From an uncultured Bacteroidales bacterium (GTDB lineage: Bacteria > Bacteroidota > Bacteroidia > Bacteroidales > F082), in assembly GCA_937877465.1 (NCBI GenBank), contig CALFIT010000163.1, positions 1-11,925 of the forward strand: a stretch of DNA of 11,925 bases, written 5' to 3'. Below the pieces are notes generated by a model. It was not told the DNA's origin and did no database searches. It was given only the letters and a program-made list of their open reading frames with translations. Positions 1 to 6,540 of the stretch are shown one piece after another. Numbering within the stretch: position 1 is the first letter of the stretch; each line of letters starts with the position of its first letter. Position numbers and translations under genes: made by a program.

Positions 1-15
1 CCCACCCTTAACGGA

Positions 16-56
16 AAAGCCCTTCCAGATTATTCTGGAGGGGCTTTCTGGTTTTT
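16..56 (+). terminator. Intrinsic terminator upstream of cdsA
   Basis: Bases 16-29 and 34-47 form a 14-bp stem with one G-T wobble and a 4-nt loop (TTAT). It is followed by CTGG and then five T (52-56). The T tract favours plus-strand termination of a gene lying before the window. The stem could also stop transcription coming the other way, because A-rich sequence precedes it. The first 15 bases show nothing recognisable. Confidence 0.8.
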
Positions 57-66
57 ATGCCACGGC

Positions 67-99
67 TTGGCTTTTGTTTCAGCCTTTTCACTATCTTTG
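67..99 (+). promoter_or_regulatory. Bacteroidetes-type promoter for cdsA-psd
   Basis: TATCTTTG at 92-99 is a full match to the TAnnTTTG -7 box known from Bacteroidetes. TTGG at 67-70, 21 nt upstream, is a plausible weak -33 box (consensus TTTG). Transcription would start near 103-107 and leave a leader of only about 10-15 nt before the ATG at 117. The box lies downstream of the alternative in-frame ATG at 57, so it also argues against that start. Confidence 0.6.
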
Positions 100-116
100 C
101 ATTCCATTTTGTTGTT

Positions 117-929
117 ATGAAAGAATTATCGACACGCACGGTTTCTGGTTTGGTGTTTGCCCTTGTGGTGATTGTATGCGTTTTTGTCGCGCCTTGGTCT
201 ATGGCAGCCTTGCTTTCCGTTGTCGTCGGCATCGGCGTGTTCGAGATGTGTAGGCTTCACGGAATGGTTCAAGCGCGACAAGTGCTTGTTGTCGAAGCGA
301 TTGCCTTAGTTGCATTCCTTGTGGGTGCTTTTGTCGCCTTGAATTGGCTGTCCGCTCGGTGGCTTTTGTTGGAATTGCTCTTTATGGGCTTGCCTTTCCT
401 CTATGCCTTGTTTTCCAACTCCATCCGTCATGAAACGGTTTTTTCTTGTTGCTACGCCTCGCTTACTTTCCTAAGCTTGCCTTGTGCGTTGATGCTTTTC
501 ATGTATCGTCCTGATTTGTTTGGCGACATGGCTGGCCCGTGGCTCGTGATTTCGGTATTCTGCCTTTTATGGGTCAACGATATTTTTGCTTATTTGACGG
601 GAAAATTGTTGGGCAAGCATAAGCTTTTTGAGCGGATTTCCCCTGGAAAGACCATCGAAGGCAGTCTTGGGGGCTTGGTGTTCACCGTCGTTGCAGTCAC
701 CATTTTCAGTCATTATGCTGATTGGCTGCCGATGAATGCGGCCATCGGCATGGGTGCCATTGCTGTGGTTTTTGGCACGTTGGGCGACCTGTGCGAGTCG
801 ATGCTGAAACGCCAAGCGGGTGTCAAGGATTCTGGTAAACTGATTCCGGGTCATGGCGGCATTTTGGACCGTTTCGACTCGGTTTTGTTCAGCGTACCGT
901 TTATTTTCGTTTATTTGCTGCTGCTATGA
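117..929 (+). CDS. cdsA: Phosphatidate cytidylyltransferase (CDP-diacylglycerol synthase)
   Basis: An integral membrane enzyme that converts phosphatidate and CTP to CDP-diacylglycerol, the precursor of bacterial phospholipids. The 270-residue protein is hydrophobic throughout, with several predicted membrane segments (for example about 9-40 and 54-76). The family signature is clear near the C-terminus at 228-254: S228, K231-R232, K237-D238, H246-G-G and D251-R-F-D254. A second conserved stretch, about 152-186, contains ND, ISPGKT and EG. Length is normal for the family. The frame stays open back to an ATG at 57, but that start would put 20 atypical residues ahead of the protein, overlaps a terminator T tract and lies upstream of the promoter -7 box, so 117 is preferred. 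The stop overlaps the psd start (ATGA), which suggests translational coupling. Confidence 0.93.
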   Translation: MKELSTRTVSGLVFALVVIVCVFVAPWSMAALLSVVVGIGVFEMCRLHGMVQARQVLVVEAIALVAFLVGAFVALNWLSARWLLLELLFMGLPFLYALFSNSIRHETVFSCCYASLTFLSLPCALMLFMYRPDLFGDMAGPWLVISVFCLLWVNDIFAYLTGKLLGKHKLFERISPGKTIEGSLGGLVFTVVAVTIFSHYADWLPMNAAIGMGAIAVVFGTLGDLCESMLKRQAGVKDSGKLIPGHGGILDRFDSVLFSVPFIFVYLLLL

Positions 930-1600
930 AGATCCATAAAAGAATACACGAAGAAGGCACGAAAGCCATTTTGGTTACTTGCGCCATAGTTGCAGCAATG
1001 GTTGCACTTGTCAATTTGCTTTGGCCTTCGCAAACGGTTTGGCATTATCTATTGTATGCTTTTTTCCTTGTCGTGTTGTTGTTGACTATTCGCTTTTTCC
1101 GCGTTCCTATTGAGCGCAAGACTACTCTTGTGGAGGATGCGGTTTTGTCGCCTGCCGATGGCGAGGTGGCGGCCAACGAAATCGTGATGGAAGACGAATA
1201 TTTCCACGACCAGCGGCGACAGGTTTCCATTTTCATGTCGATTTACGACGTACATATCAACTTCTTCCCGTTTGATGGCGAAGTGACCTACTACAAGTAC
1301 CATCCAGGGAAGTTTTTAGTGGCTTTCAATCCCAAGTCATCGTCTGACAATGAGCACAATACGATTGTGTTGAAAGACCGAAAAGGTCGTGAGGTCATGG
1401 TGCGTCAGATTGCGGGATTTGTGGCACGGCGCATCGTTTGTGGTTTGCAGGCGGGCGACAAGGCCGTTGTGGGCGAGGAACTCGGCATGATTCGTTTCGG
1501 CTCGCGTGTGGACGTGTTTCTGCCCTTGGATGCCGACGTCAAGGTGAGAATCGGCGACAAAGTGGTGGGCAAGGTAACGGTTTTGGCGGGGTTGCCCTAA
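926..1600 (+). CDS. psd: Phosphatidylserine decarboxylase proenzyme
   Basis: Decarboxylates phosphatidylserine to phosphatidylethanolamine at the inner membrane. The 224-residue product has two N-terminal hydrophobic segments (about 14-33 and 39-58). The catalytic features follow: SPADGE with D78, the YDVHINFFP block with H110, and FGSRVDVFLP at 191-200. In this family the chain cleaves itself between Gly and Ser (here G192-S193) to create the pyruvoyl cofactor; cleavage is inferred from the motif. The form resembles the short Psd common in Bacteroidetes rather than the longer E. coli LGST type. It overlaps cdsA by 4 nt, so both lie in one transcript. The phosphatidylserine synthase (pssA) that would supply its substrate is not next door: the gene after it is convergent, with its stop codon directly abutting. 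Confidence 0.93.
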   Translation: MKIHKRIHEEGTKAILVTCAIVAAMVALVNLLWPSQTVWHYLLYAFFLVVLLLTIRFFRVPIERKTTLVEDAVLSPADGEVAANEIVMEDEYFHDQRRQVSIFMSIYDVHINFFPFDGEVTYYKYHPGKFLVAFNPKSSSDNEHNTIVLKDRKGREVMVRQIAGFVARRIVCGLQAGDKAVVGEELGMIRFGSRVDVFLPLDADVKVRIGDKVVGKVTVLAGLP

Positions 1601-2812
1601 TCAAAGTATCTCCATAATCTCCAACAAAGTTTTGACTTCAAACGTACGGCTGCCTTCAACGGCTGCTCCGCTTGGGTTGAAGAAGATGGTGTCCATTCCG
1701 GCGGCTCTTGCCCCATCGATGTCGACGGCCATTTCGTCGCCAATCATGAGGCCTTCGTCGGCTGTGGCGTTGGCCTTGCGCAAGGCGTAACGGAAAATCT
1801 CAGGGTTGGGCTTTTTCACGCCGACTTCTTCCGAAACGGTCAGCGTCTCGAAATAAGGTTTCATGCCCGAACCGCTCAACTTGGTATGTTGCACCTCCTG
1901 AAATCCATTGGTAATCAGGTGCAAATGGTATTTTGGCTTCAGGTAGTCGAGCAGTTCCATTGTGCCGGAAACCAACCTCACGATGCGCGGCGACCAATAG
2001 ACATAGTCCTCGCTGAGGTGGTCGGCAAGGGCGATGTCGTGGATGCCGTAGTGTTCCAACGGCAGCACAAATCGGGTGCGGTTCAGGTCGTCTTTGGTGA
2101 TTTCGTTGGCGCGATATTGCTCCCAAAGCCGTTCATTCAGAGGATGATACACTTCGTGAAACTCGTGGGCGTTAGGTATGCCGAGGCTTTTCAGGTCGTA
2201 TTTTTCGTAAATGCGCTCAAAGGCGACTTCAGCGGCGGCATCGAAGTCCCACAGGGTGCGGTCTAAGTCGAAAAAGATGTGTTTGTATTTTGATTTCCCA
2301 AGCATTTGCCTTTGCCACTCAAACAGGGCCACCGCCGCGGCGTGACTGACATTGAGCGAGCGCGTGGGACCTGGCACGGGGATATACACCGTCATGTCGC
2401 ATTGCGACAAGATTTCTTCCCTAATGCCTTGCCTTTCGTTCCCAACGACAAACGCAATGTTTTCAGGGAGTTGCGTGTCGTAAATACAAGTCGCCTCATG
2501 GCTCGTCTCGATGGCGACGATGGTCTTGCCTTCGGGAACGATTTTGCGCAAGTCGTTTTCTTCGCTGAAATACCAGCGGATGTTGTCGCGGCTGGAGGCG
2601 GCGGCACGGCGCACCTTGCCGAGGCGGTGCTCGTCTTCGTTGCCCAAGAAACACACTTCCGAAGCCCCGATGTTGTCGGACAGGCGGATCATGGCTCCGA
2701 TGTTGTCGGGGGTCAGGAGGTGGTCGGCGATGACGATGGGGCGGGGAATGCGCTCAAAAAGCCGCTCGGGGGCAATTTTGGAGAACAAGTCGTTGGATTT
2801 CAGATAGGTCAT
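1601..2812 (-). CDS. Fused TrmH/SpoU-family RNA methyltransferase and YjjG-like HAD phosphatase
   Basis: One uninterrupted 403-residue frame holds two complete enzymes. Residues about 24-166 are a SPOUT (TrmH-like) RNA 2'-O-methyltransferase, with motif 1 DNIGAMIRLSDNIGA, motif 2 VVGNERQGI (122-130) and motif 3 IPVPGPTRSLNVSHAAA (144-160). These form the knotted S-adenosylmethionine site; the target RNA cannot be told. Residues about 176-403 are a HAD hydrolase with D182-L-D184-R-T186, T301-N-G, K334 and G358-D359-E with D364. Its closest resemblance is to YjjG nucleotidases, which hydrolyse non-canonical pyrimidine nucleotides. The linker is only about 10 residues and includes Met170 (2303-2305), which could serve as an internal start for the phosphatase alone. 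The start lies 6 nt after the C25 protease stop, so the two are probably cotranscribed. Domain assignments are firm; the fusion and its purpose are the uncertain part. Confidence 0.88.
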   Translation of the reverse strand: MTYLKSNDLFSKIAPERLFERIPRPIVIADHLLTPDNIGAMIRLSDNIGASEVCFLGNEDEHRLGKVRRAAASSRDNIRWYFSEENDLRKIVPEGKTIVAIETSHEATCIYDTQLPENIAFVVGNERQGIREEILSQCDMTVYIPVPGPTRSLNVSHAAAVALFEWQRQMLGKSKYKHIFFDLDRTLWDFDAAAEVAFERIYEKYDLKSLGIPNAHEFHEVYHPLNERLWEQYRANEITKDDLNRTRFVLPLEHYGIHDIALADHLSEDYVYWSPRIVRLVSGTMELLDYLKPKYHLHLITNGFQEVQHTKLSGSGMKPYFETLTVSEEVGVKKPNPEIFRYALRKANATADEGLMIGDEMAVDIDGARAAGMDTIFFNPSGAAVEGSRTFEVKTLLEIMEIL

Positions 2813-2818
2813 GGTCGT

Positions 2819-5800
2819 TTATTGAATGAGTATTTTCCTTACGAGGACTTGCGATTGGGCGGCGATTTGCAGGAAATACAGCCCTTTGGGCATGGCGTTG
2901 CACTGTAATTGCGTCTTCCCAAAACTCTCGCCTTGCATGATGATTTGCCCCAAGCTATTGAAAACGACATACTTGAACGGTTGCCCAAGGTCGATGTGGA
3001 GCATGTCGTGGACGGGATTGGGGAACACTTTCACTTCTTCTCCCGCTTCGTCTAAGCCTACTGAGGTGACTTCCACTGTGGCAAAGGCAGGAAGCGTACA
3101 CTGATGTGTGGCCGTGAGTGCAACGACGCTGTAAGTGTGTGTGCCTATGCCAATCAACTGGGTGAATGAAGTGCCCGATTGGGTGGAAACGATTTCACCG
3201 TCGAGGCGGATGACATAGCTTTCGGCGGCTTCCAATCCTGACCAAGAGAGCGTGACCTCGTTGAGGTTGACTTGTGCTTGCAGCTCAAGCGCGGGCAAGA
3301 AGACGACCTGCTCCGATGAGGGGAATTGCACGTCGTCGAGCCAGCAGCAGTCGTCGCCGTAGGTGCCGTTGCTGTCTTTCATGTAGATCCATTTGAACTT
3401 GTGGGTGCCGGCGGTCACGGGGAAGGCTTCGCGGCTCCAGTCCACTTCGCCCGACCATTCGCCCATGGCGGCGTTGTCGATGTAGAAGGTGAGTTTGTCC
3501 TTGTTGGCCTCGGTCGAGAGTTTCTTGAAGAAGCTGATTTGTCCGTTTTCGCTGACTTCGATCTCCACTTGCAGCGTGGTGAGGTTGGCATGGCCGATGG
3601 CTCCCGACCGTGCGCTGTAGGTGCCTGTGTTGGCCGTGCTGCCGTCGACGAACCAATGGGCGCTACCTAAGCTTTCCCAGTTGAAGGCTGAGAAGTCGCC
3701 GGTCTCAAAGGTCTCCTTGGCCGCGCCGATGTTGAGCAGTTCGATGCCTTCCAACCCGTAGTTTTCGGCCTCGAGGAGATAGAGCACTTCCAAGGTGGAG
3801 TTGTTGGGCAGCTGTGATGAGGTGGTGAATGAAGCCGTAACGGTGGCGGTGTTTCCGGCAGGGATGTCGCCAATGGAATGTATTACAGTGTTGAAATGCA
3901 ACTCGTTGGTACTGCTGTAGAGTTGCAGCCAGGCGTTATGGGCATCGGATGAGCCGATGTTTCTGATGCCGACGAGGAGTTGCCCGTTCTCGCCTGGGTT
4001 GACCGTAGCAAGCGGTCGGAAGTCCGTCAAAATGAACGCAGGAGCGTGGAGCGTCATTCGGAATTGGCTTGTCCAGACGTGGCTGCCTGCTGTGCAAGTG
4101 ACGTTGAAATAGGCTTGCGTTCCGTCGGCAACCGTTTCGCTGACAGCGATTTGGAACCCGTTGGCGATGGTGTATTCCGTCATGGCGGCGAGGCTCGGAA
4201 TGGTGGCCGTGCCGCTAATGATGTCCACATCGGGCGAATCGGTGCCGAGTGACACTTGCACATTGGAAGCGGCTTCGTTGCCTATGTTCTTGATGGTCAA
4301 GTCGATGCCGAAGGTTTCGCCGTAGTCGGCTTGGCCGTTGGCATCGTTGATGGCAAAGTGGTCGTAGGTGAGGAACGGCCCGTTGGCTGGGATGATCTCG
4401 ATGTCGCGTACTTCCGTCACTTTGTTGAATCCCGTCACCACAAGCTGTGCCGTTCCCGTTTCTTCGGGGCTTTCGAAGTTGAGCGTCCCCTCGCCGTTGA
4501 CGATGGGTGTGCAGCACAGCACCTGCCCGTCGACCGAGAGGGTGGCTAAAGCGTAGTCGGCCTCAACCGAAATGTGCAATTCGCTCTGTCCGAGAAAGAT
4601 GGCTTCAGGTTGGCAGATGACGTTCAGCTCGGATGGGGTGTCGGTGCGGAGCATGAGGCTTGGGTCGCCGAAGAGGATCCATGTGTTGTGGGTGGCGCCT
4701 TGGTCGCTGGGGAAGAGGTCGAGAATCTTCATGTTGCCGTTGAGCGAAGCCCCGCCAAGAGTGTGGTGGTACTGGTCGGCAGAGCGCCATTCGCAAAGCA
4801 CGTCGACCATCTCGTCCTGTCCTGTCATGGGAGGTTGCCACGGTTGGCTGGTCCAGCTGAACATGCCGCCGATGGCACCTGTGGGAACGCCTGTCGCGTT
4901 GTTGACGGCACGCATCCAAGCCTCGGCGAAGCAGTCGACGTCAAACTTTCCGTTGAGGCAGGCCGTCGACCAGATGAAAGGCCATTTGTAGTCGTTCACC
5001 AAGGCGTTCACATGGCTGTTGGTGAAGCTGCCCACATACCATCCCGTGGTGGAGCCGTGGTTGCAATAGTTGCAGATGCCTGCGCCCGCGTTGAAGTTCT
5101 CGCTTAGCATGGCGGCATTGGTGCCCACGCCCACGCCTTGGTAGTGTTGCGAAACCTCGCTGTAGGTGTAGTGCAGCAAAGTGTCGCGGATGTATTCAAT
5201 ATGCTGATAGTCAGACTCTCCGCCGTTGTGTCCGCTGCCTGCGCCTTCGGTCGAGCCAATGCCGATGCCTTTGCCGAGCCAGTCGGCACTCGTGGTGATG
5301 TCGCGCTCGTAATAAACCACCTTTTCGACTTGATGCTCCACGTCGGCCACGCTTTCGGCGGAGAAGCGTCCGACAAGGATTTCGGGATAATAGTCGTTGC
5401 CTTCGAGTTGGCCAAACCAGATGTCGGAGGCACCGCCGTTCATGGCTTTGGGCGTGAGGTCGTTGTAGTCGCCGACGAGCAACACATAGCAAAGGTTCTC
5501 ATCTGGGGTGTTGTAGCGGCTGAGAATGAACGACTTGATTTGTTCGGTGTTGTTGCCGCCAATGTCGGAAAGGCTGACTATCGTGGTCGGGCGGCCCGAT
5601 GCGTTTTTCCAGTCGACGAAAGGCTGCATGGACTCCAAATAGGGGTCGGCGCAAATCACTAACATCTCACCCTCGTCGGCAATGAAAGTGTATTTTGTGG
5701 CATTTTCCTTGAAGTTGAGGAAACGATGGCTGTACATGGCCTCGGTTTCGGGTGCGAGGCGGATGCGATTCGATTTCCGGCTTGCCTTCAGGTTGCTTCC

Positions 5801-6400
5801 GCTGTTGCCTATTGTCTTGAAACTCAGCGTTAAACCGGTAAAAACGCGCAAGGTTCTCGTGACGGCGTTGTAGGCGAAAGGATACACTAAGATGTTTTGC
5901 CCACGGAAGTCGCGGAGGATGTAAGGTGTGTCCAATAGGGCCTGATGGCAGGGGAAGAAACGGTTTTGGCCATAGGTCTCGCCATAGCGGAAAGGCACCG
6001 TCGAGGGGTCGGTTTCGCGGCTGAGGTTGCCTTTGGACGGGGCAATCTCGATGTTTTCAAAGTCTTGATATTGAGCGTCTTTGACTTGAATTTCCATCTC
6101 GGCCATGTCGTCGATGAGCATAGGGATGGCAAACAACGGTAGGTCGGGTGCGCCTTCCACAAGCATCGAGGCCATCTTGGGCACGGTGATGATGTATTGC
6201 GTGCCTTGGGGCGTGGCGACCTCCTCCTTGAAGAAGCCGTTCAGCTTGAAGCTGACGATGGATTCTTGGCCCGACGCGGAAAGCAGTTTTGCGGTTGGGG
6301 CAACGGGGACGGCACTTCCTGTGGCAACCCATTCTTGCGCGAAGCCATTGAAACTCAAAAGGATAAAGGTCAGTGTAAGCAGTCGTGACAGCGTTTTCAT
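2819..6400 (-). CDS. Secreted gingipain-like C25 cysteine peptidase with type IX sorting domain
   Basis: A large exported protease of 1193 residues. A signal peptide occupies about 1-22, ending GFAQ before E23. A C25 propeptide follows (to about 235; the block near 160-195 is typical). The catalytic domain spans about 243-590. It carries the NYCNHGS block with H448 and, 33 residues later, STACLNGKF with C481. These align with the His/Cys dyad of Porphyromonas gingipains, as do the PTGAI and GQDEM stretches and the closing GDPSLML (578-584). Next come an Ig-like domain (about 590-672), two CARDB-like domains (about 680-785 and 790-893), a MAM/adhesin-like jelly roll (about 897-1030) and a fibronectin III-like domain (about 1036-1112). 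A type IX C-terminal sorting domain ends the protein (about 1122-1193: FPNPVHDML, then the KGLYFLQI and VRKILIQ strands). The dyad is intact, so activity is expected; cleavage preference cannot be read. The gene has its own promoter at 6436-6443. Confidence 0.92.
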   Translation of the reverse strand: MKTLSRLLTLTFILLSFNGFAQEWVATGSAVPVAPTAKLLSASGQESIVSFKLNGFFKEEVATPQGTQYIITVPKMASMLVEGAPDLPLFAIPMLIDDMAEMEIQVKDAQYQDFENIEIAPSKGNLSRETDPSTVPFRYGETYGQNRFFPCHQALLDTPYILRDFRGQNILVYPFAYNAVTRTLRVFTGLTLSFKTIGNSGSNLKASRKSNRIRLAPETEAMYSHRFLNFKENATKYTFIADEGEMLVICADPYLESMQPFVDWKNASGRPTTIVSLSDIGGNNTEQIKSFILSRYNTPDENLCYVLLVGDYNDLTPKAMNGGASDIWFGQLEGNDYYPEILVGRFSAESVADVEHQVEKVVYYERDITTSADWLGKGIGIGSTEGAGSGHNGGESDYQHIEYIRDTLLHYTYSEVSQHYQGVGVGTNAAMLSENFNAGAGICNYCNHGSTTGWYVGSFTNSHVNALVNDYKWPFIWSTACLNGKFDVDCFAEAWMRAVNNATGVPTGAIGGMFSWTSQPWQPPMTGQDEMVDVLCEWRSADQYHHTLGGASLNGNMKILDLFPSDQGATHNTWILFGDPSLMLRTDTPSELNVICQPEAIFLGQSELHISVEADYALATLSVDGQVLCCTPIVNGEGTLNFESPEETGTAQLVVTGFNKVTEVRDIEIIPANGPFLTYDHFAINDANGQADYGETFGIDLTIKNIGNEAASNVQVSLGTDSPDVDIISGTATIPSLAAMTEYTIANGFQIAVSETVADGTQAYFNVTCTAGSHVWTSQFRMTLHAPAFILTDFRPLATVNPGENGQLLVGIRNIGSSDAHNAWLQLYSSTNELHFNTVIHSIGDIPAGNTATVTASFTTSSQLPNNSTLEVLYLLEAENYGLEGIELLNIGAAKETFETGDFSAFNWESLGSAHWFVDGSTANTGTYSARSGAIGHANLTTLQVEIEVSENGQISFFKKLSTEANKDKLTFYIDNAAMGEWSGEVDWSREAFPVTAGTHKFKWIYMKDSNGTYGDDCCWLDDVQFPSSEQVVFLPALELQAQVNLNEVTLSWSGLEAAESYVIRLDGEIVSTQSGTSFTQLIGIGTHTYSVVALTATHQCTLPAFATVEVTSVGLDEAGEEVKVFPNPVHDMLHIDLGQPFKYVVFNSLGQIIMQGESFGKTQLQCNAMPKGLYFLQIAAQSQVLVRKILIQ

Positions 6401-6435
6401 ATCGGTCTTGTTTTGGGCTTTTCAGCATTTTGCTG

Positions 6436-6443
6436 CAAAGATA
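6436..6443 (-). promoter_or_regulatory. Promoter -7 box for the C25 protease gene
   Basis: Read on the minus strand this is TATCTTTG, identical to the box before cdsA and a full match to TAnnTTTG. It lies 35 nt before the C25 start at 6400. No TTTG is found at the usual 19-21 nt spacing, where the ftsZ terminator stem lies, so the -33 element is weak or absent. Confidence 0.55.
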
Positions 6444-6444
6444 A

Positions 6445-6488
6445 ACCAAAATCGCAAAACCCGCCGTGTCGGGGGCGGGTTTTGCGAT
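6445..6488 (-). terminator. Intrinsic terminator of the dcw cluster after ftsZ
   Basis: Bases 6451-6465 and 6474-6488 form a perfect 15-bp stem (ATCGCAAAACCCGCC on the plus strand) with an 8-nt loop. On the minus strand it is followed by TTTGGTTTAT, a moderate T tract; on the plus strand by six A. It ends the murG-to-ftsZ transcript. It sits just upstream of the next promoter box, so C25 transcription probably starts anew here. Confidence 0.85.
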
Positions 6489-6540
6489 AAAAAATCAAAT
6501 AGTCTGTTACGATAAGGTCTGAGGCTCAGGTCGATGACCG
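6489..6540 (-). other. ftsZ 3' untranslated region, possible regulatory RNA segment
   Basis: These 52 nt lie between the ftsZ stop and the terminator stem. The distal half is complementary to the ftsQ-ftsA junction of the same transcript. The proximal part can form a 7-bp hairpin with one bulged base across the ftsZ stop codon (6530-6549). A complementary segment followed by a strong terminator hairpin is the layout seen in small RNAs cut from 3' UTRs. That a stable RNA exists here is inference. Confidence 0.35.
6490..6515 (+). repeat. Inverted repeat, copy A, in the ftsZ 3' UTR
   Basis: The plus strand reads AAAAATCAAATAGTCTGT (6490-6507), one T, then ACGATAA (6509-6515). The same two blocks occur in the same order on the minus strand at 9671-9700, separated there by 5 nt instead of 1. 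The 25 matching bases are in inverted orientation, so the minus-strand RNA of this copy is complementary to the end of ftsQ mRNA. Translated in the ftsQ frame, the copy gives KNQIVC and then diverges, so it looks derived from ftsQ rather than the reverse. Confidence 0.85.

Noticed and set aside
57..116. An upstream in-frame ATG that would lengthen CdsA by 20 residues
   Set aside because: It overlaps the terminator T tract and lies upstream of the promoter -7 box, so it should not be in the mRNA; the added residues do not look like a CdsA N-terminus.
1567..1597. A 6-bp inverted repeat (GGGCAA and TTGCCC) at the end of psd as a possible terminator
   Set aside because: The stem is short, the loop is 19 nt and no T tract follows on either strand.
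2306..2908. A 200-codon plus-strand frame opposite the methyltransferase domain
   Set aside because: It crosses the junction of two solid minus-strand genes and has the composition of an antisense shadow.
6519..6530. The small palindrome CTGAGGCTCAG in the ftsZ 3' UTR
   Set aside because: The arms are 5 bp with one base between them, too tight for a hairpin and too short to call an operator.
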